Shown: one piece after another, positions 44,001 through 54,738 of the stretch | How the letters are laid out: each line of letters starts with the position of its first letter | Numbering within the stretch: the stretch's first letter is position 1 | From: Desmodesmus armatus | Taxonomy: Eukaryota > Chlorophyta > Chlorophyceae > Sphaeropleales > Scenedesmaceae | Direction: 5' to 3' | NCBI GenBank assembly: GCA_007449985.2 | Contig: VIIQ02000712.1 | Coordinates: 151,536 to 215,535 of the forward strand | Length of the DNA: 64,000 nt | Made by a program: the position numbers and the translations under genes | Notes under the pieces: generated by a model | Database searches by the model: none | Told to the model about the DNA's origin: nothing | Seen by the model: the letters and a program-made list of their open reading frames with translations, nothing else

Positions 44001-47000
44001 TCCTTGCATGTAAGCAGTGCGTTGCTGTGCAGCTGTAACTGCGCCCGGCTGCCCGTTGGACTCACTTGAACACTTTGTCCAGCACAGCCCAGTTGCCGTT
44101 GCGCAGCAGTGGCTCCAGGCCTGCACCCCCTGCAACCACCTCGTCCAGGAGCGCTGCTGTCTTGGTGCGCACGTGAGGGCTCTTGTGGTTGGCTCCTGCG
44201 GCTATGAGGGCTGACAAAGCCCGGGACTCGCTGACTGCTGCGCAGATGGCGGACAGGGCCTTGGCTGCTTCCTGTGCCAGGAAGTTGTCCCGGCCTGCAA
44301 GGAAGACAGACAGCACAGTGCAGAATGGTGCAGTACAAAACAGCAGGATATTTTTAGACTCAAACCGATGGATCTGGAGGCTTATTGGCTTTTTTTTGGG
44401 TTTTACCAGGCTTATTGGCTTCCTTGCACTTGTGTGCCCCTAGCCTCTCTGGTTACGTCCTGGGGGAGTATGCGTCAACCAGAACCAGAAGGGTTCTCAC
44501 ATGCACTGATTGCACATGCAGCAGACAGCACGCATGGTTGCTCGACGGTTGCGCAGCAGTGGGCCTTAGCACAGCCCGCTAACAAATAAGAAGCACGCGC
44601 CAAGTGTGTCCATGCATGCAGCCGTAGGCAAGCCACTGCAACAGCAGCCCCTCAGCAGCTTCCGATCTGACCTGCTGTGCTGAGGTCGCCTGCCTTTTTG
44701 AGTAGCACAGGCACCACCTCATCCAGTTCCCGCTCCATGCTGAGCCCAGAGCTAGGCAGCTCCTGCACACATCACCACAAGCGACAGTGGGGCGTTGCTG
44801 GTCGAGCATTTTGCTTCATACCTCAACTATGGCTGGCGATCAGTCGACCCAGAACCTTGCTGCTCGCTAGTACGCAGGTGGTTGCAAATGGCGCACTCGC
44901 TGGCTGGCCCCGCTGGACACACGGGGTGTATCACCACTAGCTACCAGCAAAGCGCGCATGTGAAAAGTGCACAAGGAGAACAGTCACAATACTGCCGACT
45001 GCAGCCGTTCCTGTTACTGCCATGCACAGTGCAGAGGACAACCTGCATCCCAGGGTGCAAAGTGCAGCTCACCTGGAAGAACAGTAAGGCCATGCGCGCT
45101 GTGGTGCTGCGCAGCTCATCCACCGCAGGTAGAGCTGACAGCACCAGCTCACGAGCAGACGGCCTCATCACCTGCAAACACAAGTGTGCGATTTGAACAA
45201 AGGGTGGAAGTGAACGAAGGGCTGGGTGAAAAAATTGATAGGCCCTCACAGGGTCCACGCAAAGGCACGGGGATGTGTTGAACTAAGCACGCCCAGACAA
45301 GCAGCATGACAGCCGCAGCATGGGGGCTGGTGACTACCAGGCATGGAGGCGACAGTGGTGGCAGGGATCAAATGAGGCTGGCTTGCTGCTGTACAAGCCA
45401 ACTCACGTCCAGGTGGTGTGCCAGCAGACGCCGTGCGTCTGTCAACGCATCCAGCTGCGCCTGCCAGTCAATCTCCTTGCGGGTGGCTACGTTGGCCTGC
45501 TGCAGCTTGGCAATGGTGTGCCTGCATGGAAAAGCACACAGCGGCACAGTGTGAGCAAGGTGACACACCCTGCCATTGGCTGCAGCCAACAAACAGCACA
45601 TGCGCACGCCCACGGCTGCAGCCTGTGCTAGCACGTCTTTTTCGTCCATCACTCATCCACACTACACAGAAACGAATCCAGCACCACACAGCGATTCTAC
45701 CCTGCAGCTTGCTGCTGTGAACCCTGCAGCAGGCCGGAACTCAGGCAAGCTTTCAAGCGAATTGCAAACTCCACATGCATCGGCCAATCCACGCACCTGA
45801 GGCCAGCTTCCGGGTCCTGCAGTGGTGCAAGGTCGGCTCCTGCAAGGTCCACCTCAGCCACTCCACTGGACTGCGGCCGCTCCCCACCACCTGGCACGCT
45901 GTGCAGCCCGCTGCCCACCCTGCCGCTCAAGCCCCCAGGGCTGCGTGTCGGGGACCCAGCAGCACTCATGCTGCCAGGCCCAGGCCCCGCACTACCACTG
46001 CTGCTGTTGAGCCCGCCTGCAACACCGCCCAGCCGGCCTGTGGGGCTGCTGCTGCTGCCCGTGCCCCATTCCGAGGGTGCCTGCTGAGCCGTGCTGTAGC
46101 CTGCGCTGCTGCCAGCACTGATGCCGACTGCAGGGGCGGCGGTCTGAGCCCTGGTTGCAGCGACACCCTGCTGCTGCTGCCGATTGAAGCCTGCACTGGC
46201 TCCTGCAGCACTGCCGATGCTGCCATGCAGCCTACTGGAGCCTGCAGGAAGCCCTGTGGCCTGACCACTAGCACCAGCCTCTGCTGGAGCTGGGGATGAG
46301 GACCCAGACCTAACCTGCTGGAAGCGGCTACTGCGGTAGCCTGGGCCGCCGCCGTCAGCATTACTGCTGCTGGCTGTGTGGGTGTCCACGGGAGCATTCA
46401 TCAGCACCGCCGCTGCGCTGACTGTCCGTGGGACGTTCTGCAGCAGCGGCCCCATCTTCGGCGACCCAGTTGCAGGAGCACTGCCCGTACTGCTCTGGAA
46501 GGCCCTGCCAGATGCCAAGCCGCTGCTGCTGTCCCAGCTGTTGGTGGGGGAGTAGGAGCCTTGGCTGCGGCTGTGTCCTGCATTCGGCTCTGGGCTGCTA
46601 GGATGCAGGCTCTGCTGCTGCTGATGCTGCTGTGGGTGGTACTGCACAACTCCAGACCCTGCAGACCCCAGAGGCAGCACCCTCCCACCGGGCCCTGTGG
46701 GTATGTGCCACTGCAGAAGGGACCCATGGCCGCCTCTTACACTGCTGCCGCTGCCAGAAGCATAGCTGCTGCCTGCTTCCTCCGCTGGGGCGGGAGAGCT
46801 GCTGGCTCCGTACCCAAACAGCCCTGTGCTGCTCGGGGAGTCGGCACCACCGCTGCCTCCCCTCCACCCCAGGGCACCTGCAGGAAATGGGCCTGCTGTG
46901 ACAGCCCTAGGCCCTAGCCCCTCTGCAGACCCTGCAAGAGGTGGTGCTGTCAATGCTCCTGCAAGAGTACCGTCCTGCGAGTCCCACGGGGTGCTGCCTC

Positions 47001-50000
47001 TGGTGCTGCCTGTGGCGCTGACGGCGCGCTTCTCAACCTGCCGGCGTTTGAGTTGAGCCAGGCGCTCACCCCTGCTGGGACTTAACGTCTCAGCACGACC
47101 TACTCAGCAGCACAGGCGGCAGGCAGTACAAGCATCATGCAGGATGGTGAGAAACACGGGTGCAGGACGAACACGAGCAGCAGGCAGACAAGGTGATAAT
47201 CATGTTCCCCTTCACCAAAGGCATTTCCTGCACCCCATCACACGTGGCCGTCGGTACCCTAGACGCCACACAGTCACAACCACATAAAGAAGGACAGCAC
47301 ACCTGGGGAGTACGGGTTAGCGGTCGGCTCCAAGCCAGCGGGGTCAGAAGGCGCCCAGCCAGGCCCAGCTGCTGCCAGCCAGCTGCTGCTGCTGCCGCTG
47401 CCTGTGCCCGCCTGTGCTGGCATCGCTATCGCAGCATGGTGCGTGGCGGCTGCATCCACAGTGAGCCCACGCGCTTGCTCAGCAGTGCTCCTGCGCCCCA
47501 GCAAACCGCTGCCGCTACTGTTGCTCATGCTACCAGGCTGTTGGTACCTCAAGTTGAGTGTGGGCATGGCTTGCAGCCCTGCTTGCTGGCTGCCACCGTG
47601 AGACCAATCTATGCCAGCGCTGTCTGCTTCGGCCTGCTGGCGTCTCCCAGCTGTAGCTGCATCTCCTGCTGCTGCTGGCGTGCTGTGCTGAGACTGGCCG
47701 TCCTGCCGGCTTCCTGCATACCTGCTGCTATCATACATATGCAGATTAGATAGCTGGTCCTGCAAGTGGTCCTGCTGCTGGGATTGTGTCCTGCTGCTAA
47801 TCTGCTGGCCAGCGCCTGCTGACCCTATGCTGCTGCTGCTTGCTTGTAGCATTGCAATGCCGCTGTCGTCCCGCCAACTGCGTGAACCTGCAGTACAGCA
47901 GCAGCCAGCCAATGCATGCTTCAAACTGTATGCGACAAGCCCTTGCTGACCTTATGGAGACATGGAGAGGTACAAGGCCGTTCAGGACAGGCCTGAATTG
48001 ACTTAGATGAAAGCGGCAGAAGTGTGAGGAAGACATTGCATGGCTGCATGATTGCTGGCGTCGAGCTAACACAGTGTGCCGCAGGTGACGTAGGTGACTT
48101 ACTTTGTGGCTGAAGGTGGCTGTGGCTGTTGGCAGCAGCTGGCAGTGCCCGCGGGCTGCCTAGAGGAGACCGCCCAGCCGTGTAATGCTGCTGCTCTGCA
48201 CCGACACTGCCGCTTGACAGGGACAGCTGAAGCTTGTTGCTGTACCTGTCACATCAGCCATGGGCACGGCAGTGTATCTTGGTCAGGCCAGGTGATGCAT
48301 GAGCGCGTACACAAATGCCAGGGACATGTTGGTGGTGAAGGGACCATCGTCGCTGCTGTGAGGGCAAGAGCCAGGTCGGTCACCTCACTGGGTGTTGCTC
48401 TGGCATCCTGCTACACATCCACCCACTCACCTGCTGTCCTGCCCTGGATTGTTCAGCTGACCACGCCCTGATGCCAGTCCACTGACTGGCCTGGAGCCCC
48501 CGGCACCGCTGCCGCTGTGTGCATTGCTGGCTGCCGCTGCTGCTGCCGCGCTGCTACTGGCACTGCTTATGAGCTGCGCATGTGCTGCCAGCGCGCCCAG
48601 GGACCCTGGCGGCAGCATCTGTTGATGCTGCTGGTCCTGGGACCATGCACTCCCCAGGGGCGCGTTGAGCGAGTCTCTCAGAGCTTCAGTTGCTGCATTG
48701 CCAAGGGCCAAACCCTTGCTGCTGCTGTTGTTGCCGCCCAGGTTGAGGCTCCCCAATCCAAAGCTGCTTTCGCTGTTGAAGCTGCTTGCGTGGCTGCTGT
48801 TGTTGGTCCTGTCGTAAAGGCTGGCACCTATCTTGAAGCTGGACCCACCGGGTGCGGCGGCTTCGGCTGCAGCTATGGCGGCTTGGGTAGCACTGCTGTG
48901 CTGGATGCTCATGCCGCCTGGGCCCAGTTGCGGCCGCTGCATCCGCTGCACCTGCATCAGCACCTGTGTGACCTGAAGGTCTGTCCCGCCCGCTTGCTTC
49001 ATAAGGTTCGGCAGCTGTGATCCCAGGTTGTCTGTCGCCAGGGCGAAGGCTTCCATGGCCAGCGCGTGCTGCTTGCTGCTGCTGCTGTCGCCGTCCGAGG
49101 AGGAGCGTTGCATGCTTTTCAGCAGTAGACGCATTGCTGCTGGCAGGTCCAAGCTGCTTACAGGGCCCTTCAGAATAGCCTGCAGTCAAAGCACCAAAGC
49201 AGGAAGATGGATAGCTACCTGCTTGAAAAGGAAGGGAAGCGCAGGCCTGGATCCAGCATTATGATGTTCAAGCGACATGGGAGCGTCTGCACACAAGCAC
49301 CTGCATGCTCTCAGCCCGCTGTTGTGTAGCCAGCTGCAAGGGGCCATGCTGATGCTGTTGCTGTCAAATTCACCCTGACCAGCTGGCAGCGGTGGTGAGG
49401 CTGCATACCAGAATGAGCAGCTCCAGTAGACCACTGCAGTCCTGCCCCTTCCCCATGGCTTCATGCTGCTGCAGCAGCAACAGCTTGTTTGCAAACGCTG
49501 CTGGGTTGCTGCTGTGTGTGTGCTGCATGATGCTGGCCGCTGCCTGGAATGCAGCGGCAGCTACTGGAGTGCGGTGGTCCATCAGCCTGGTGAGCAACAC
49601 AGGCAGCACTTCACTGCAGCACAATTGCAGACAGCACAGGTGACAATAAGACGTGTCAGTTTGTGCTGGGTCAGAACAAAGTGTCAGATGATGCCATCAA
49701 ACAAGTGCTGTTGTGCAGCCTGCAGGCACACATCATGAACACTTGTTCCACCCACCTCATGTGCTGCTGCAGAGCTTGGCCCAGGGTCCTGGCAGCATCA
49801 GCCAGCACACTCAACCCTGCCGTGACAACCTTGAAGTTGTGATCACTCAGCAGCTGCAGTGTGAACGCAGCAAACTCTGGCAGCTGCTGCTGCAGGATGT
49901 TGGTTTGAGCAGGCCCCAGGTGCTGCAGGCCGCGCTGGACTTGCTCGATGGCATTGGAACGTGTCTGCATGTTGAGTAGGAACGAACAGAAGCCGTCCTG

Positions 50001-50229
50001 AAATGTCAGACGTGCTGTACAGCAAAGTGTGTGTCATGTACATGCCGCGTGTTTTGGTCTCTTGCTGTTGTCCTCTTGCACATGGGCATGCTGCACCAAC
50101 AGCAACCAGTACAGCCTCTGCAGCATATGAGGCCAAGTTCACCTTCCAATTGCCAACTTCATTTATGTTCTGCAGGACTGCAGGGGGCAGGAAGCCAAAC
50201 ACAAGCTCGCTGCTGCTGTTGCCTGACAT
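41083..50229 (-). CDS. TOGARAM: TOG-array protein, TOGARAM/crescerin family
   Basis: Ciliary microtubule regulator: TOG domains bind tubulin, and the family sets axoneme length and structure. Exons (minus): 50229-50143, 49964-49756, 49613-49409, 49179-48431, 48245-48103, 47887-47303, 47099-45797, 45521-45407, 45171-45073, 44762-44672, 44294-44066, 43646-43525, 43234-43139, 42812-42265, 42010-41834, 41562-41083. All are in phase, giving about 1745 residues, similar to animal TOGARAM1. Layout: an N-terminal TOG (NINEVGNWK, LLSDHNFKVVTAGLSVLAD, LPVLLTRLMDHRTPVAAAAF), a long Ser/Gln/Gly-rich linker (about 250-1090), a middle TOG (EIDWQAQLDALTDARRLLAH; LVLSALPAVDELRSTTARMA; SPHVRTKTAALLDEVVAG; DGSLDTRTYAKRLLW), a Pro/Ser-rich linker, and a C-terminal TOG (KDWRSRMDALRALSAL; GSTNDKLRGCASSALNIIAS). 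The middle TOG closely follows the TOGARAM pattern. CLASP is the main alternative. Linker exon limits, especially 47099, are the least certain. Confidence 0.87.
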
Positions 50230-50360
50230 GTTTTGCTGCGGTCACTGCCTCAGCAAGAACCTGGCAGGCCACGGTGGTGAAGGGTGCAGCAGGAGCATGC
50301 GGTTTTTACTACACCATGTTGATCGTGTAAAATGCACAAGGGATGTGCAGACCAGTGATG

Positions 50361-51015
50361 TCAGCCGCTCACAAAGTCTCATCCACCAAGTGCTGTCTCA
50401 CGGTTGCTGCACACACTGCACACAAAGTATTTGTTTGTTACTACTGTACTTATGTGGCAGCGCTCTGCGCCAGCTGCTGCTTCTGCCCAGACCTCATCGC
50501 CCCACCCTCGCATGTGTGAGTGTGACCCGGCTTTGTTTCAAAACTGGCGCATCTGCTGGAGCTGCGCTTGTCCCAGAGGGAACGCATCTATATGTTTTGT
50601 CGCTGTTGCTAGGCTGGGGCGCCCCTGGGGCACGCACTGCTGGGGTCGCATTTGAACTGTGCTGATCGTTGCAAGCTGGTCGCTGCTTCCCTCCCTTATC
50701 AAGATCACCTAGACGCAGCTATCTCCTTGGTCTGGAAGTACAAGCAGGGTGCAGCTGCAGGAGCGAGAAGTGCAACGGTACCATTGCCACCCCAGGCAGA
50801 TACCTACTGCTTCTGCTGTCAGGTACCCCCACCCCCAGTTTGACCCCCCCTGGGACCTACACCCCAGGAGCTGCTGCAGCTGTGCCCAGGTGTGCTTCGC
50901 TGGTGGCACTGCTCGCTAAGCTACAATATACATACAACTCATTTGCAAAAGCTTTGGGCTAGCAGCACTGAGACCTGAGCCTTCAGCTACTGCTGGATAA
51001 GACTTTCCTCCCAGC
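50361..51015. repeat. Segment found only in the long units
   Basis: Present here and at 61999-62646, absent from units 2 and 3. Both ends fall next to gcag/tgaaggtgat junctions. It contains a plus-strand stretch with clustered cysteines (YCFCCQ ... SCCSCAQ if a short gtaccc...cag intron is removed), but no stable reading frame between the two copies, so I do not call a gene. Confidence 0.6.
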
Positions 51016-51955
51016 TGAAGGTGATAATGCACTTCTTGGGCTCTTGCCCCTTTCCGCCCATTCCTGCATGCACTCATACAGCTGCTGGGGGGCGTGCTTT
51101 CTCACCGTCTGCTTGCTCCTGCTGTGGTGGGTCTACTTCCATGCAGGCTGTGCAAGCCTTGCACACAAGCTGCCGCTGCTGTAGCTGGCTCCTGCGCGAC
51201 GTAGGCGGCACATTACGCAGGTGAGGTTATATCAGTGTGTTTACAGCCTGAACACGCCGAAGTTATGCTGTGCTCCGCGTCGGAGGCTTGACAGATGGCA
51301 CGATGGAAATGGCCCCACTGCCAGTGCAGCTTACGTTGCACTTGATTACTGCCGTGAAGCACATGAAACGTCTCGGATATATGACTGTAATCAGTCTAGG
51401 CATTTGTTGGGTCGCTGCACGCACTCACCGTAAATGCACAGCAGTGGTGTTGCCAGCTTGTCAACTAGTTCAACTTTGCTGCAGCAACGTGCACGCCCAG
51501 CAGCTGTTTTCAGCACTATAGAGTACTGGAAATCTGTGTGTGCAAGGCTGCGGCAAACGATGCAGGTCTGTGTGGATTTGAGCTGTTGCCACGGTCACAA
51601 CATTGGACGGAGTAAACTGCTGCCACTTGCACTTATCTGCACGATCAGTGACGTTTTTAGATGTATCTTGCGACATTGAGCGCACTGCTGTTCCTTGCCT
51701 GTACCTGTGCTGCAATGTAGGTTTTGGCAGCAGTATTTGACTGTCCCAACAGAACTGCCAGGCAGCAGCAGCAACTCAACTGAGGCTGGCTGCCAGGCTG
51801 CAGACGCGAAGCACACGGTGAGAAGTATACTCTCAGCGAATGTCTGATGCCTGCAGTGCCAGCATGTGTATGCATGAATGCTCACAGCTGAAGGGCTGTA
51901 CAGGCAGTTGTTCAAGCAGTACGGCTGCGCTGCCAGCAACCAAGCAGCCACCCAA

Positions 51956-51960
51956 TTACA
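51956..51960 (-). terminator. Candidate UGUAA signal of the transposase, unit 1
   Basis: TTACA on the plus strand, so UGUAA about 250 nt downstream of the transposase stop at 52214-52212. Repeated in the other units. Confidence 0.35.
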
Positions 51961-52211
51961 TCAATCACCACAGCACCAGACACAAAACCACCCATGCATG
52001 CAGCAGCAGCAGTGGGCTCTGAACAAAAGGCCAGCAGCATGCAGCCCCATCAAGCATGACCAGTACATGGCCCGTACGAGTTACTGCCAAACGCGGGCAG
52101 CAGCGCTGTGCGCGCGGCTGCACCCACAGCAGCAGCAGGCCAAGTGCAGCACAGGCACAGCCAGCAGGTTACCAAACAGGCCAGCATGGCAGTACAGCAG
52201 AGCAAGTGGCA

Positions 52212-54738
52212 TCACCTGTAGTGTGCTGGGGGGTAGTCACCCTCACTACCAAGGTGGATGTCACCCTGATCATCGGTGTACTCCTCACCCCAGGGTGTGC
52301 TGATCACATGCCACAGCAAAGGCAGCCCCTCAACATCCCTTTTGACAGCACCAGCAACAAGCTCCTGCTCAAACACCTTCCTAACAACACTCTGCAACTC
52401 ATGCGCACCCGCTGCACTGGAGGTGTAGTGCTCATAGCGCTCATAGATGTGTGCACGAACCTTTGGCTTGGTGAACCCAAAGATGTGTTCAATGGGCCTG
52501 TTGATGTCAGGGCTGTAAGTAGGGATGTCCACCCTCTGCTTGATGGGGTCCAGCTTAATAACAGGCTCATCATCATACTCGAGGGTGCTGATTTCTGCAA
52601 TCTTCTGAATTTTGTTGTTGTCGTAGCACAGCACCGGGGCATCGGCCTTGTCACCCTTGCCATTGGTTAGGTTGTACTCCTTGGTCTTGCGCTCAAACTT
52701 TTGAACAATCTTGTACAGGTTGTCTGTAAACTCCTCACTTGTTGTGCTCTTTGCATCAATTGCTGTGCCTTTCTTCTGCAGGAGAGGCAAGAAGTGGCAC
52801 AGGCAGCATGCCGAAGGGGCGGTTAGATGCGTACAAGTTGGAGGCACTACAGGGCACAGCAAGCCTGAACAGAGGACTGGATCTTGATCAGCTGCATGTG
52901 CCAGTGCTGACCCTGGAGTGTGGTACCCCTGTCAACATCACCAACAGCAAGGGACTGCACAAGCTGTTCTGGAGGTGTAGCGGCTGTGACCCTGACAGGC
53001 AGCATTATCGGCTGTGCTCAGCTAAAACCCTGAAGTCACCAGAACACCTAGGCTGTCCCTTCTGCCCAGTGCGCCCACGTGAACAGCTGGTGTTACCTGC
53101 AAGCAGCAGAGTGTGCAGCAGTGAGGTCAGGTTCATGCAGCTGTTGTGGAAGTTTAGGCTGGATGCGGGGTACTGCCACCAGGTTGTGCCACCCTTTTGG
53201 GGGGCGCCTGTTGATTTCTACTGCTATGGGGCAGGCATCTGGGTTTTGGTTGATGACAGGCACCATTGGACTGGCATTCACCAGTACTCAAAAGGTGACA
53301 TAGCTGGCAATGATATGAGGCTGAACCTAGCAGCCATGAGGGCTGGCGAGGTGGTGGTGCGGGTGCATGCAGCAGACATGCAGAACCCTGGTTGTGTGCT
53401 GGCTGCCTTGTTTGCTGGCGCGGTTGCTGCCAGGTCTGGTGCTGCTGTGGTGCTGACACCCAGCTATGCTAGCTGTTTGATTGAGTGGCAAGGCAGCGTG
53501 AGGCCGTATGTGGCTGCACTGCTAAACCCCGGCGTGCCGGGGCAGCAGCGGCTGAGTCATGCAACTGCTGATGAAGGTATCTCTGTGGTCACACCCTTGT
53601 AACAGCACAGCAACACCACCCACCTGATAGTTGAAGTCGTCCACACGCGTACTGCCATCCATCCGCTTGTTGTGCTTCCGTTTGATATGGGAAGTACCAG
53701 TGGTGAATTCCATGTAGACAAGGCCGTTGGAGGACTCGAAGGCGGGGTGGGCGCTGACGGCAGCGATGATGTGGACTTTTGTGGGGTCACTCTTGTGTCC
53801 AACAGGGATAGGGCACACATCGCTGAAGTTCACCTCATGCTTGTCACACCACACAGCAACAGAGTCATGATTGCCACCCTGAAGCACAATGCTGGTCTCA
53901 TCAATAAAGACCATATTTTGCAGCAAGGAGGGCTCAACTGCAAGCCTCTCAATCAGCCCCTTAGCCCTAGTGACCCTCTCAGCCTTTTCCTCCTTGCTGA
54001 GTGCGCGCTTGAAGGTAATGCGCCTGCGCACCAGGTCTGGGTCGGCATCGTGCATTGCTGCCCTGAGCTGTGGTACAGTGATGTTGTGGTCGGCAAGGAT
54101 ACTCTGCAGCTCAGGAGTGTGGTCAACTGCGTCCTGAATCGATGTGAAGTACACCAGCCTGTGATGGGTAGCCTTCTTGACCTTGACTTCCACCCACCGC
54201 CCCTTCTTCACAAGCGCAGCAGCCCGCTTTGCCACATCAGGGTCTACCACCCTCGGCCGCCCAGACCTGTGCGCATCTTCGCAGGTGTGGTTGCCGCCCT
54301 TGACATGGTCAAACCAGTCCTGCATGAACCTTCTGGTACGGCTAATGTCACCGCAGTGTGGCAGGTTGTTAAAGGTCTGCTCCCATTCCTTCTTCTGCGT
54401 CTCGAAGGAGGCTGTTGCTTCCTGCCATCTTTCAGTCGAGGAGTGTGCTGTCACGCCGGCTGCTACCACAACACAAACTGCCAGCCACCTGACCCACATG
54501 GGTTTGTAGTGGGGCTCTTTGTGCTTTTCCACAGGATCTACCTCAATGGGGTCTGGAGGCAAGGAAAAGGCAGAATGACAGGGGCAGTTGCAGGCAAGCT
54601 TGTGTCACTGACACCTTCCAGTTGGTAACTGCTTTGACCACGTTTGACTTTCCGGACAGATGTCAGACCCGCAGTGTGAAGGTGATAATGCACTTCTTGG
54701 GCTCTTGCCCCTTTCCGCCCATTCCTGCATGCACTCAT
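52212..54738 (-). CDS. Tc1/mariner-like DDE transposase, unit 1
   Basis: Exons 54738-54615, 54552-53624 and 52775-52212 join in phase to 538 residues. A helix-turn-helix half includes RRFMQDWFDHVKGG and RSGRPRVVDPDVAKRAA. The catalytic residues are Asp259 (MVFIDETSIVLQGG), Asp403 (VLCYDNNKIQ) and Glu447 (PTYSPDINRPIEHIFGF), so D2 and E are 43 residues apart, longer than the 34 of Tc1. The protein would bind transposon ends and cut and paste DNA in the nucleus. An odd hydrophobic stretch (WLAVCVVVAAGVTA) precedes the HTH region. The ATG lies in unit 2, beyond the unit junction, so this frame depends on the tandem arrangement; a later start is possible. Intron 2 (848 bp) holds the antisense nuclease gene. 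Confidence 0.85.
52808..53602 (+). CDS. Zinc-ribbon PD-(D/E)XK (VSR/DUF559-like) nuclease nested antisense in the transposase intron, unit 1
   Basis: A 264-residue frame lying wholly inside transposase intron 2 on the opposite strand. Residues 55-86 form a four-cysteine zinc ribbon (WRCSGC ... GCPFC: Cys57, 60, 83, 86). Residues 104-190 follow the small restriction-like nuclease pattern: Glu106 in a helix (SSEVRFMQLLWKFRLDAGY), Asp136 (PVDFYCYG), an acidic strand then histidines (WVLVDDRHHW: Asp149, Asp150, His152, His153), Asp169 followed by a helix (NDMRLNLAAMRAG), and Arg185 (EVVVRVHAAD). DUF559, Vsr and the phage EDxHD homing endonucleases share this order; the assignment is by pattern only. 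The last ~70 residues have no recognised motif. The stop codon overlaps a TGTAA and lies 21 bp from the transposase donor. The ATG at 52808 is inside the intron; upstream codons are open through a CTGCAG acceptor, so an extra 5' exon is possible. Confidence 0.75.
   Translation: MPKGRLDAYKLEALQGTASLNRGLDLDQLHVPVLTLECGTPVNITNSKGLHKLFWRCSGCDPDRQHYRLCSAKTLKSPEHLGCPFCPVRPREQLVLPASSRVCSSEVRFMQLLWKFRLDAGYCHQVVPPFWGAPVDFYCYGAGIWVLVDDRHHWTGIHQYSKGDIAGNDMRLNLAAMRAGEVVVRVHAADMQNPGCVLAALFAGAVAARSGAAVVLTPSYASCLIEWQGSVRPYVAALLNPGVPGQQRLSHATADEGISVVTPL
53598..53602 (+). terminator. TGTAA overlapping the nuclease stop codon
   Basis: The final Leu-stop codons ttg taa contain tgtaa. If used, the 3' UTR would be very short and would end close to the transposase exon on the other strand. 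Confidence 0.35.

Larger units (their letters stand above)
50361..54674. mobile_element. Tandem element unit 1, full-length form (4314 bp)
   Basis: Left boundary set where the sequence stops matching the internal junction at 61999 (tcagccgctcacaaagtc). Contains a ~655-bp 5' segment (50361-51015) missing from units 2 and 3, about 1.2 kb without a convincing gene, transposase exons on the minus strand and the nuclease on the plus strand. No terminal inverted repeats or target duplication found, so the true ends of a single element may differ from the tandem unit ends. Confidence 0.85.

Noticed and set aside
45775..46917. Plus-strand Ala/Arg/Pro-rich frames opposite the large crescerin linker exon
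   Set aside because: GC-rich low-complexity shadow; the minus frame is in phase with the TOG exons.
50361..51015. Separate cysteine-rich gene in the segment unique to the long units
   Set aside because: The two copies do not keep a common frame, and the clustered cysteines need an implausibly short intron.
52056..52670. Plus-strand ~200-codon frame opposite the last transposase exon
   Set aside because: Antisense shadow; the minus strand carries YDNN and SPDIN...PIEH motifs, so that is the coding strand.
53672..54628. Plus-strand 318-codon frame opposite the transposase main exon
   Set aside because: Exact shadow of the DDE transposase coding strand; the translation has no recognisable domain.
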